Source: Halomonas gemina
GTDB taxonomy: Bacteria; Pseudomonadota; Gammaproteobacteria; Pseudomonadales; Halomonadaceae
Direction: 5' to 3'
DNA: 64,000 bases
NCBI RefSeq assembly: GCF_023554995.1
Contig: NZ_JAMJPK010000004.1
Span: forward strand, 62,001-126,000
Position 1 is the stretch's first letter, and each line of letters starts with the position of its first letter. This document shows positions 1-7,108 of the stretch, one piece after another. The notes under the pieces were generated by a model. That model was not told where the DNA came from and searched no databases. It saw nothing but the letters and a program-made list of their open reading frames with translations. The translations under genes and the position numbers were made by a program.

Positions 1-197
1 GACGAATGTAATGATCCTGTGAGTTTTACGGTGGCCCTGGCCAAAAAGATATGGGCTTAGCGCTGGCATTGGCTGAAAAGCATGGAGTTGGCATGCTCCA
101 GTCTGAAGTGACGCACAGCCAACTGGTCAGCGCATCGGAGCATGGATACGCCGATCGAGATATGGCGGCAATGGTTAAATTCATTTCAGAGAAGTAA
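1..197 (+). pseudogene. C-terminal fragment of an NAD-binding beta-hydroxyacid dehydrogenase family protein, frameshifted
   Basis: The 5' part lies outside the window. Reading from base 1 gives a short helix ending in VALAKK. The sequence must then shift by one base near the A-run at 43-48 to continue as DMGLALALAEKHGV and on to a TAA at 195-197. The KDMGLAL.LA pattern is typical of the C-terminal helical domain of 3-hydroxyisobutyrate / tartronate-semialdehyde reductase-like dehydrogenases. The missing base in an A-run may be a real inactivating mutation or a sequencing error. The substrate cannot be inferred. Confidence 0.55.
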
Positions 198-328
198 CTC
201 GGACATTCCGTTATCAATTTTAAATCTGCGTCATCTGCGGATAAAGAGAATCAAAACAAAATGGCAGTCACTTTTTTGGTAACCAGGTAAGGTTTTTCTA
301 AGTAGAATATTCGATCAGGAATAAATTA

Positions 329-631
329 ATGCTTTATATCGTTTACTGTCAAGATAAGCCTACTCACTTGAGCAAGAGGCTGGAAAGCCTTGACGCTCAT
401 AAAGCTTACCTGGAAGGTAATCCTATTCAGGTGCTGATATCGGGCCCGCTCGTCGATGAGAGTGATCACGAAACCATGAAAGGCAGTTTCTTTCTGGTTG
501 AGGCTGATAGCCTTGAAGAGGTTCGAGTCTTCAACTGCAATGATCCGTTCTACAAAGCTGGAATCTGGCAAAGGATTGATATCCAGCCTTTTAATAAGCG
601 CGTAGACAATATGTCATCGGTGTCTTATTAA
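329..631 (+). CDS. YciI family protein
   Basis: This 100-residue protein starts MLYIVYCQDKP and matches the YciI-like (dimeric alpha-beta barrel) family in length. It has the usual pattern of an N-terminal strand, a conserved His region (SLDAHKAYLEG), a central sGPL strand and the SFFLVEADSLEEV segment ahead of the N-DPFY motif. YciI proteins are small soluble proteins of mostly unknown role, some with haloacid dehalogenase-like or peroxidase-like chemistry. It stands alone between a broken dehydrogenase and transposase debris. Its lower GC than most of the window suggests an accessory origin. Confidence 0.85.
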   Translation: MLYIVYCQDKPTHLSKRLESLDAHKAYLEGNPIQVLISGPLVDESDHETMKGSFFLVEADSLEEVRVFNCNDPFYKAGIWQRIDIQPFNKRVDNMSSVSY

Positions 632-645
632 CCCGGGGGGGGGAT
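632..645 (+). repeat. CCC-G9-AT tract abutting the yciI stop codon
   Basis: Immediately after the TAA of the YciI gene is CCC followed by nine G and AT. The same 14-mer occurs once more at 19275-19288, again within a few bases of the 3' end of an intact gene and beside gene debris. The meaning is unknown. The spacer 646-821 holds an imperfect hairpin (672-691) and a perfect 8-bp inverted repeat with a 6-nt loop (750-771), and no gene I can support. Confidence 0.45.
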
Positions 646-821
646 GATAGATCGATGCAGGGATGCGTCGACATTGGCCATTCGGTCAATGCGAGCCCCG
701 CCAAAGCCAGAAAGTTCGCGCACTTGCGCCTGATTTGGTGGGGCGACGAACAAATAGGAGAAGCTATTTGTCCGCCAGGTTAATAGTAGTCTGATGGCCG
801 TTTTCATCGTTAATACATTCG

Positions 822-1406
822 ATGTTGGTGAGGAAGTCTACGGAACATAAAACTTTAAAAAATGCATGCTGGATTTTTTATGATCACCGACCCTGTAGCG
901 CGTCACGGCCGGATGAGCGCTGGGCCACCGATCTGACGCATGTGTGGTGCGGCAAGGATCGGCGGGCCAGCCTGGCGGTGATCATCGACTGCTGCACAAG
1001 GGAGATCCTCGGCTGGCGATTATCGGACAACGGCAGCAGCAAGACCGCTGAAGCGGCACTGGAAGAAGCCCTGGTGCATCGGTTCGGCGTACTGGGCCGT
1101 ATTCATCAACCGCTGGCCCTGCGCTCAGACAACAGCCCCGTCTTCAGCAGCCGTAACTACACGACAACGGTGAAGGCCTACGGTCTCTGCCAGGAGTTCA
1201 CGACGCCCTACACCCCAGAGCAAAACGGGCTCGTCGAGCGCTTCTTCCGATCCTTGAAGGAAGAATGCATCTGGCAGCATCGGTTCGAGTCGCTGGGGCA
1301 GGCCCGAGCGCTGATCAGCCGCTGGATCCGGTACTACAACGAAGAGCGACCACATCAGTCCTTGGGCTATGTGGCACCCCGAGCACACCCGACATTAGCG
1401 GCGTAG
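822..1406 (+). pseudogene. IS3 family transposase OrfB, 5'-truncated
   Basis: From about base 885 the translation carries an IS3-type integrase core. It shows the first Asp in WATDLTHVWCG, the second in LRSDN, and the Glu in QNGLVERFFRSLKEE, followed by the typical ERPHQSLGY end. The usual N-terminal HTH_21 region of OrfB and the whole OrfA are missing, and the first 20 residues of the open frame do not look like transposase. The element is therefore a remnant that probably cannot move. An IS5-type element begins 15 bases beyond its stop codon, so its right end appears interrupted. Confidence 0.75.
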
Positions 1407-1420
1407 GGTGTGCAGAAACT

Positions 1421-1440
1421 AGGTTTTGTCCGAAAAGTCG
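1421..1440 (+). repeat. IS5 element left inverted repeat
   Basis: The sequence AGGTTTTGTCCGAAAAGTCG pairs, with three mismatches, with the reverse complement of 2315-2334. Confidence 0.7.
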
Positions 1441-1482
1441 AATCTGCTAATGTCGTCGATGCCGCAGCAGCATAGGTGAGCC

Positions 1483-1851
1483 ATGGCAGGACGCTACGAG
1501 ATCTCCGACAACGGCTGGGCCCTTATTGAGGACATCGTGTCGCCGCCGCAGAGAACGGGGCGCCCCAGCCGCGATGATCGCCAGGTGCTGAACAGTATTT
1601 TCTGGATCCTCTGCTCGGGCGCCAAGTGGCGCGATCTGCCAGAACGCTACGGCCCGTGGAAGACAGTCTATGACCGCTTTCGTCAGTGGCGCGATGACGG
1701 CACCTTCGAGGCTATTCTGGCGCGCCTCCAACTCCGCTTGCGCGAGGATGGTCTGATGGACCTGGACACCTGGATGATCGATTCGACATCGATCCGCGCC
1801 ACCCGTGCCGCCTCTGGGGGCGGCAAAAAGGGGGATACCAAGAGCCCGTAG
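1483..1851 (+). CDS. IS5 family transposase OrfA (N-terminal half)
   Basis: This 122-residue frame has the DUF4096-like N-terminal domain of IS5/IS427 transposases (RPSRDDRQVLNSIFWILCSGAKWRDLP) and the first catalytic Asp in MIDSTSIRA. Near its end a run of five A and five G (1829-1838) provides a slip site. A -1 shift there joins the product to the second frame (YQEPVDHALGRSRGGLTTK), giving a full DDE transposase of about 280 residues. Without the shift, translation stops at 1851. Confidence 0.85.
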   Translation: MAGRYEISDNGWALIEDIVSPPQRTGRPSRDDRQVLNSIFWILCSGAKWRDLPERYGPWKTVYDRFRQWRDDGTFEAILARLQLRLREDGLMDLDTWMIDSTSIRATRAASGGGKKGDTKSP

Positions 1852-1859
1852 ACCATGCC

Positions 1860-2336
1860 TTGGGCCGCAGCCGAGGCGGTCTGACGACCAAGATCCACAT
1901 GGTCTGTGATCGGCATGGTTGGCCGTTGACCTTCACGCTCTCGCCCGGGCAGGACTCGGATACACGCCACTTCATCCCCGCCATGGAACATGTTCATCTG
2001 CCTGGAAGCAGGGGCAGACCACGTAAGCGCTGTCGCCACATCGTGGCGGACAAGGGCTATGACAGCGATCCGCTTCGACGCTACTGCGACCGGCACCACA
2101 TGAAGCCGATCATTGCTCGGCGCAAGATGAAGCGAAAGCCACGACCTGGCGCCCCAAGGGGCTTCGACAAACCCCGCTATCGAGAACGAAACATCATCGA
2201 GCGCTGTTTCGGCTGGATCAAAGAGCTGCGTCGCGTCTGCACCCGCTACGACAAGTTGGCCAGCAGCTTCAAAGCGATGGTATGCCTGGCCTGCATAGAT
2301 CGATGCTTACGTGCCGACTTTCCAGACAGAACCTAG
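1860..2336 (+). CDS. IS5 family transposase OrfB (C-terminal half)
   Basis: This frame carries the rest of the DDE domain. It has SRGGLTTKIH, the second Asp in ADKGYDSD, and the catalytic Glu region with the YRERNIIERCFGWIKELRR signature (Y-2-R-3-E-6-K). It is in the -1 phase relative to OrfA and is most likely expressed by programmed frameshifting at the AAAAAGGGGG stretch near 1829. The ATG at 1860 is only the first in-frame ATG after the slip site and may not be used. Confidence 0.82.
   Translation: MGRSRGGLTTKIHMVCDRHGWPLTFTLSPGQDSDTRHFIPAMEHVHLPGSRGRPRKRCRHIVADKGYDSDPLRRYCDRHHMKPIIARRKMKRKPRPGAPRGFDKPRYRERNIIERCFGWIKELRRVCTRYDKLASSFKAMVCLACIDRCLRADFPDRT
2315..2334 (-). repeat. IS5 element right inverted repeat
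   Basis: Read on the minus strand it is AGGTTCTGTCTGGAAAGTCG, the partner of the left repeat at 1421-1440. Confidence 0.7.
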
Positions 2337-2388
2337 GAAAACCTAGAGGGTCCGGAGGGCACTGCCAGGCGCACGGAACGGACAATGA

Positions 2389-3033
2389 TCAGGCAGGGGA
2401 GGCCCCATCGGGCAGCGTCTCCACCAGTCCCAGGGCCACGCACAGCCGCACCAGTTCGGCGAGGTTGGCGGCCCCCAGGGCCTTCATGGCACGCAGCCGA
2501 TAGACTTCCACCGTCTTGGCGCTGATGCCCAGGTGCTCGGCGATCTGTCGGCTAGTCATCCCCTCGGCCACATGGACCAGGATCCGCTGCTCCTTGGGGC
2601 GCAGGGCGGCGTAACGTGCCTGCAGCCCGGCCAGGCGCTGCCGGGCCTCCCGGCGGCGCCGGTGCTCGGCGAGTGCCTGCTGGACGGTGTCGATCAGCTG
2701 CTGGGGGTTGAAGGGCTTCTCGATGAAGTCGAAGGCGCCGGCCTTCAGCGCCGAGACCGCCATGGGCACATCGCCGTGGCCGGTCATGAAGATCACCGGT
2801 GGCGCATGCTCGAGCTCGTTGAGGCGCTGCTGCACCTGCAGGCCTGAGAGGCCTGGCATGCGCACATCCAGCAGCAGGGCATCGAAGCCCACGGGGTCAG
2901 CGGACAGGAAGGCCTCGCCATCGGCATAGGCACAGGATGTCAGGCCCACGGAATCGAGCAGCCAGGCCAGCGAGTCGCGCAGGGCCTGGTCGTCGTCGAC
3001 GATGGCGATGCAGGAGGAGGGGGGCTCGGTCAC
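2389..3033 (-). CDS. FixJ/TtrR-type response regulator (REC-LuxR)
   Basis: The 214-residue protein has a receiver domain (acidic pair in IVDDD, phospho-acceptor Asp56 in LLDVRMPG, Thr84 in MTGHGD, Lys106 in EKPF). A LuxR/GerE helix-turn-helix (about 145-205, TSRQIAEHLGISAKTVEVYR) follows. It should be a DNA-binding output of a FixL/TtrS-like kinase. I chose the GTG at 3033 because GAGG lies just upstream and homologous regulators start here. The frame stays open to an ATG at 3138, but that extension encodes the tail of a histidine kinase. No kinase gene adjoins it. It is codirectional with the cytochrome gene upstream. Confidence 0.88.
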   Translation of the reverse strand: MTEPPSSCIAIVDDDQALRDSLAWLLDSVGLTSCAYADGEAFLSADPVGFDALLLDVRMPGLSGLQVQQRLNELEHAPPVIFMTGHGDVPMAVSALKAGAFDFIEKPFNPQQLIDTVQQALAEHRRRREARQRLAGLQARYAALRPKEQRILVHVAEGMTSRQIAEHLGISAKTVEVYRLRAMKALGAANLAELVRLCVALGLVETLPDGASPA

Positions 3034-3138
3034 GGGGGCCTCGGGGTGTGGCCGACGTCGGGTGGCCAGAGTGGATGCTGCCCGCAGTGTAGCGGCAAAG
3101 GTGGCGCCCCCGGAACCGTATTCGACTTCCGCCGCCAT
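3034..3138 (-). pseudogene. Histidine-kinase C-terminal remnant fused in frame ahead of the response regulator
   Basis: The 35 codons before the regulator start encode GSGGATFAATL followed by a Pro/Arg-rich tail. This closely resembles the last residues of the kinase at 24849-26423 (GAGGATFAATLLADAP). It is the end of a HATPase domain with no kinase attached, so an upstream kinase gene appears to have been deleted between about 3139 and 3164. Confidence 0.5.
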
Positions 3139-3164
3139 GCCTCAGCCTGCCTGCCCGCATCCGG

Positions 3165-4628
3165 CTAGAGGGTCTTGAGGTACTCGACCAGCGCATCACG
3201 ATCCTCTGCCGGCAACTCGGTGCCGTACTCGTGGCCGACATTGCTGTTGCCGGGCTGGCGGGTATCGTAGCGGAAGCCATGCCGCTCGGCTGCCTCGCCC
3301 TCGTGGATGAAGCCCAGGCGCTCGGGGTGATAGACGTCATAGCCGCGGTGGAATACCTCGGGGCGCTCCCCGGCGGGACGCAGCAGGTCCTCCACCGTGG
3401 GCACCGAGCCGTTGTGCAGGTAGGGCGCACGTAGCCAGATGCCGGTCAGCGGCTTGGCCACGTAGCCGTCGGTCTTGACGAAGGCGTCGAAGTCCCAGGG
3501 GTACTCCTCGGCATAGGCGTTGTAGCGCTCGGCGGCCTCGGCGGTCCACATCGCCAGGCGGTGGCGATCGGTGCCCACCTCCGACTGCGGGATTACCGTG
3601 CCAGTGCGTGCCCCTTCGGGGCCGTGGCAGCTCGCGCAGGTCTCCTCGAAGAGCACCTCGCCCCGCGAGGCCATCTGGTCGTCCCGGGTGTCGAAGGGGT
3701 AGGGCGGCGGCGCCAGGTCGCGCAGGTAGGCCTCCAGTTCGCCCAGCGCCTCCACCGGCAGGGAGTCGGGGCGGGCGCCGTCGCCGATGGCGCCGCTGAG
3801 CACGACTTCGGTGATGAAGTCGTTGAGCCCGTCCCAGTGCAGGGCGTAGCCCTCCTGCTCGTCCAGGGCCCACAGCGGCATGATGTCGGAGTTGCCGATG
3901 GTGTCGTCCTCGGCGGGGTCCAGGGCGAGCAGGTCGGGGTGGAACTTCACCGGGTTGAAGGGATCGATGCGCCCCGGTCCCCAGCGTGGCCGGTCCTCGG
4001 TCCAGCTGAAGCGCTCGGCCTGCTCGAGCAGCCCGTCGCGGGTGCGCGGGATGATCAGGAAACGGTAGAGCAGGCGGTCGAGCCAGGAAAGTTCGGTCTC
4101 CTCCCGAATGGCCGCCAGCAGGGTGTCGGCGGTGAAGTCCGGGTCGGCGGCGGCGTCGCCCAGGAAGCGTAGGTAGGCCTGGGGGTCGAAGGTCTGGTGG
4201 GGGCCGGCGGGCACGATGCGGCGCTCGCCGTCCGCTGCCGTGCGGTAGGTGGCGGTATGGCAGGCCGCGCAGTTGATGCCGACGCGCGGGAAGCCGATGG
4301 TCTTCAGCGAGAATCCCACCGGCGTGGGTTCGCCTTCTTCCCAGACCGCGCCTAGGGCGGCGTAGCCAGCGTCCTCCCCATCGCCCGGCAGATGCTGCGG
4401 GAAGACGTCCGGGAGCACGCGCCAGACCCAGTAGGGCAGGCCCTCCTCCGGCTCGGTGCCGATGGAGCCGTAGCGGTAGTAGGCCTCGACGCTGTCGAAG
4501 TGCTGGGGCTCCTCGCGGAACAGCTTGTACCAGCCGGCCGCCGCCACCGCGGCGCCAAGCACCAGCAGCAGGGCCAGCCAGGTGAGCCAGCGACGGGACT
4601 TGGGGTGGGCGTGATCCTTGCGAGCCAT
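3165..4628 (-). CDS. Membrane-anchored di-heme c-type cytochrome (cytochrome c peroxidase/RoxA-like superfamily)
   Basis: The 487-residue protein has an uncleaved N-terminal membrane segment (about 13-32) and a periplasmic body. There are two heme c sites, C120-A-A-C123-H124 and C331-A-S-C334-H335. The WGPGRIDPFNP stretch and the APYLHNGSVPTVEDLL motif are typical of MauG/di-heme peroxidase-like cytochromes. It is a clear paralogue of the protein at 9377-10930. A small four-helix protein is encoded just upstream, and an alpha-dioxygenase lies across a divergent spacer. Known relatives of this superfamily include rubber oxygenase RoxA and Pseudomonas fatty-acid dioxygenases, so electron transfer or oxygenation of lipid is plausible but unproven. 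Confidence 0.85.
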   Translation of the reverse strand: MARKDHAHPKSRRWLTWLALLLVLGAAVAAAGWYKLFREEPQHFDSVEAYYRYGSIGTEPEEGLPYWVWRVLPDVFPQHLPGDGEDAGYAALGAVWEEGEPTPVGFSLKTIGFPRVGINCAACHTATYRTAADGERRIVPAGPHQTFDPQAYLRFLGDAAADPDFTADTLLAAIREETELSWLDRLLYRFLIIPRTRDGLLEQAERFSWTEDRPRWGPGRIDPFNPVKFHPDLLALDPAEDDTIGNSDIMPLWALDEQEGYALHWDGLNDFITEVVLSGAIGDGARPDSLPVEALGELEAYLRDLAPPPYPFDTRDDQMASRGEVLFEETCASCHGPEGARTGTVIPQSEVGTDRHRLAMWTAEAAERYNAYAEEYPWDFDAFVKTDGYVAKPLTGIWLRAPYLHNGSVPTVEDLLRPAGERPEVFHRGYDVYHPERLGFIHEGEAAERHGFRYDTRQPGNSNVGHEYGTELPAEDRDALVEYLKTL

Positions 4629-4662
4629 GACCGCTTCCTCCCGAAAGAGTCGAAGACACCGC

Positions 4663-5034
4663 TCAGCGTCGGCCGAGCGCCAGCAGCAGCATGCCCTGGG
4701 TGACGCCGAAGAACAGGTCGAACAGGGCGAGCAGCAGGAGTTGTGGATACAGCAGCGTGAAGAACGTGACGCCGGCGAAGCGGGCCAGCACCGTCAGCAT
4801 GGCGATGACCCGGTAGCGGTCGGGATCGACGGCCGCCGGCAGGTAGAACAGGCTGAGCAGGATCAGCAGCCAGCCGGCGAAGGCGGGCCACACCGTCTCG
4901 GCTACCGGCGCCGCGCCCACCAGTGAGATCACCGCATTGGGGGCGAAGACCGCGGGTACCGCCAGGACCAGGTTGGCCACCACGCCCAGCAGTACCATGA
5001 GGCGGAATCCTGTCGCGTAGCGACCCTCAGCCAA
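4663..5034 (-). CDS. Small four-helix membrane protein, unknown function
   Basis: The 123 residues are mostly hydrophobic with about four membrane helices and a YLPAAVDP turn between helices 2 and 3. The protein at 10976-11368 has the same layout (LYLPAALAP), so the two are paralogues, each encoded beside a di-heme cytochrome. It probably partners that cytochrome in the membrane. Translation seems to begin at a TTG (5034) close behind AAGGAGG. An ATG at 5038 in another frame gives only ATG-CTT-GGC-TGA, a three-codon cistron over the start. Confidence 0.75.
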   Translation of the reverse strand: MAEGRYATGFRLMVLLGVVANLVLAVPAVFAPNAVISLVGAAPVAETVWPAFAGWLLILLSLFYLPAAVDPDRYRVIAMLTVLARFAGVTFFTLLYPQLLLLALFDLFFGVTQGMLLLALGRR

Positions 5035-5153
5035 GCATCCTCCTTGGGCCCCGTGAGACGGGGCGCGACCTTCATTGAGGGGGGAGAAACCCTGTGCTAA
5101 AGGTTAGTTGTCACTTGCAGTAGGGTCACGTTCAGCCTGGGGGGTTGAGGTAA

Positions 5154-5171
5154 CTCATGCCTCGATGAGGC
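5154..5171. promoter_or_regulatory. Palindrome in the divergent spacer between the two halves of the dioxygenase locus
   Basis: CTCAT (5154-5158) and ATGAG (5165-5169) form an inverted repeat, overlapped by GCCTC-GAT-GAGGC (5159-5171). It lies between the divergent cytochrome/membrane-protein pair and the alpha-dioxygenase operon and could be an operator for both. This is inferred from symmetry and position only. Confidence 0.25.
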
Positions 5172-5237
5172 GAAAACCGGCAAGGGGCAATGCCCGCGTC
5201 CTGATCTCAGCGACGACGTCTACCGGGGAGGATTCCC

Positions 5238-7046
5238 ATGTTCGGACAACGCGGCAGCGGCCTGCTCGGTCGCCTCTTCCGGCGCATCAATCGACGCCGC
5301 CAGTGGTACAGGTTTCCCTTCCCGGTTGCCGTCCTCAACCTCGTCGCCCTGCGCGGCAACCTGCGCTGGCATAACCTCCACGACACCGAACGCGAGCGCC
5401 CGCCGGACCCCGACAAGGGCGACTTCGACGTGCGCGGCTGCCGCACCGCCGACGGCAGCTACAACGACCTGGCGGCCCCCTGCATGGGCAAGGCGCATAC
5501 CCGCTTCGGGCGCAACGTGCCCATCGCCGAGACCTTCGCCGAGACCGGCGAGGCGCTGATGACGCCGAGCCCGCGGGTGGTGAGCCGCCGGCTGATGACC
5601 CGCGAGAGCTTCACGCCGGCCACCACCCTGAACGTCCTGGTGCCTGCCTGGCTGCAGTTCATGGTCCACGACTGGTTCAGCCATGGCAGCAACGACGCCG
5701 AGGCGACACCCCACGAGATCCCCCTCGACGAGGACGATGACTGGCCCTGGGAGCGCATGACGGTGCTTCGCTCGCGCCGCGACTCGACCCGCGGCACCGC
5801 CGACGAGGGCTATCCGGAGACCTTCCTCAACACCGAGACCCAGTGGTGGGACGGCTCGCAGATCTACGGCAGCAGCCTCAAGCGCCAGCGCCTGGTGCGC
5901 AGCGACCCAGAGAGCGGCGAGCTGCTGCCCGACGGCAAGCTCTACCTGCGCCCCGACGGCCACCTGCCCCGCGACGAGCACGGCATCGAGCTGGCGGGGG
6001 TCAACGGCAACTGGTGGGTGGGGCTGTCGCTGATGCACACCCTCTTCGCCCGGGAGCACAACGCCATCGTCGACCGGCTGCGAATCGAGTATCCGGACCG
6101 CGACGGCGAATGGCTGTTCCAGAAGGCACGGCTGATCAATGCCGCCCTGATCGCCAAGATCCACACCGTGGAGTGGACGCCGGCCCTGCTCGATACCCCG
6201 GAGCTGCGCCTGGGCATGCGTGCCAACTGGTGGGGCATCCTCGACGAGCACTTCTACCGCAGCCGCGGCCGGGTCAGCGACAGCGAACTGTTCAGCGGCA
6301 TCGTCGGCTCGCCGGTGGATCACCACGCCGCGCCCTACGCCATCACCGAAGAGTTCAGCGCCGTCTACCGCATGCACCCGCTGGTGCCCGACGACTTCGA
6401 CTTCCGTCGCCAGACCGACGATGGCCCGCTCAAGGCCTGCGGCCTGACCGAGGTGGCCGGCTCGCGCACCCAGGCGCTCTACGACGAGGTGCCGTTGGCC
6501 GACGCGCTCTATTCGCTGGCCACCAGCCACCCCGGGGCGCTGGTGCTGCACAACTTCCCGCGCCACCTGCAGCAGCATGCCAAGCAGGCCCCCCACGAAC
6601 GCACCATCGACCTGGCCACCATCGATGTGCTGCGCGACCGCGAGCGCGGGGTGCCGCGCTACTGTCGCTTCCGCCGGCTGATCGACATGCCGGCACCGGC
6701 GAGCTTTGCCGAGCTCACCGACGACCCCAAGTGGCAGCGCGAGCTGGAGGAGGTCTACGGCGACGTGGAGCAGGTCGACCTGCTTACCGGCTGCCTCGCC
6801 GAGACCCCGCCGCCCGGCTTCGCCTTCAGCGACACCGCCTTTCGCATCTTCATCCTGATGGCCTCGCGGCGCCTCAAGAGCGATCGCTTCTTCACCGACG
6901 ACTACACCCCCGAGGTCTATACCCGGGCGGGCATGGCCTGGATCGACGACAACAGCCTGCGCACCGTCATCGCCCGCCATTTCCCGGAGCTGGCGCCGCG
7001 GATGGAAGGGGTGCGCAACGTCTTCTTCCCCTGGTCTCGTAAATAG
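5238..7046 (+). CDS. Fatty-acid alpha-dioxygenase (alpha-DOX/PIOX-like heme peroxidase family)
   Basis: This 602-residue protein belongs to the animal heme peroxidase superfamily and is closest in motif pattern to plant alpha-dioxygenases. The distal His144 is in FMVHDWFSHG, WWDGSQIYGS follows, and AKIHTVEWTPALL and GMRANWWG match plant alpha-DOX blocks. The motif Y377-R-M-H380 gives the catalytic tyrosine and proximal heme histidine with the right spacing, and MASRRLKSDRFF carries the carboxylate-binding arginine region. The family inserts O2 at C2 of fatty acids, giving 2-hydroperoxides that decay to shortened aldehydes. There is no signal peptide. A GGGGAGGA site precedes the ATG. It heads an operon with a P450-like protein, an OYE reductase and a di-heme cytochrome. 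Confidence 0.9.
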   Translation: MFGQRGSGLLGRLFRRINRRRQWYRFPFPVAVLNLVALRGNLRWHNLHDTERERPPDPDKGDFDVRGCRTADGSYNDLAAPCMGKAHTRFGRNVPIAETFAETGEALMTPSPRVVSRRLMTRESFTPATTLNVLVPAWLQFMVHDWFSHGSNDAEATPHEIPLDEDDDWPWERMTVLRSRRDSTRGTADEGYPETFLNTETQWWDGSQIYGSSLKRQRLVRSDPESGELLPDGKLYLRPDGHLPRDEHGIELAGVNGNWWVGLSLMHTLFAREHNAIVDRLRIEYPDRDGEWLFQKARLINAALIAKIHTVEWTPALLDTPELRLGMRANWWGILDEHFYRSRGRVSDSELFSGIVGSPVDHHAAPYAITEEFSAVYRMHPLVPDDFDFRRQTDDGPLKACGLTEVAGSRTQALYDEVPLADALYSLATSHPGALVLHNFPRHLQQHAKQAPHERTIDLATIDVLRDRERGVPRYCRFRRLIDMPAPASFAELTDDPKWQRELEEVYGDVEQVDLLTGCLAETPPPGFAFSDTAFRIFILMASRRLKSDRFFTDDYTPEVYTRAGMAWIDDNSLRTVIARHFPELAPRMEGVRNVFFPWSRK

Positions 7047-7108
7047 GTCTCGTCAATAGGTCTCGTGGCCAGGGTCGCGCGGCTAGCACGCACGGAGAGG
7101 GAGGTACC

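Larger units (their letters stand above)
1421..2334 (+). mobile_element. IS5 family (IS427-type) insertion sequence
   Basis: The element is bounded by 20-bp imperfect inverted repeats (1421-1440 and 2315-2334) that match at 17 of 20 positions. Both ends sit in CTAG (1419-1422 and 2333-2336), consistent with insertion at a short TA/CTAG-type target. It encodes two overlapping-phase reading frames joined by a -1 slip site, as known for IS427-group elements. Both frames look undamaged, so it may be active. It lies directly downstream of the IS3 remnant. Confidence 0.8.

Noticed and set aside
750..771. Inverted repeat considered as an integron attC site
   Set aside because: The 8-bp arms with a 6-base loop lack the RYYYAAC/GTTRRRY ends and no integrase or cassette row is present.
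792..848. An 18-codon frame starting MAVFIVNTFDVG
   Set aside because: It is too short, has no ribosome site and lies in transposon-border DNA.
5220..6980. A 586-codon minus-strand frame opposite the alpha-dioxygenase
   Set aside because: The composition is that of a shadow frame and the plus strand has unmistakable catalytic motifs.
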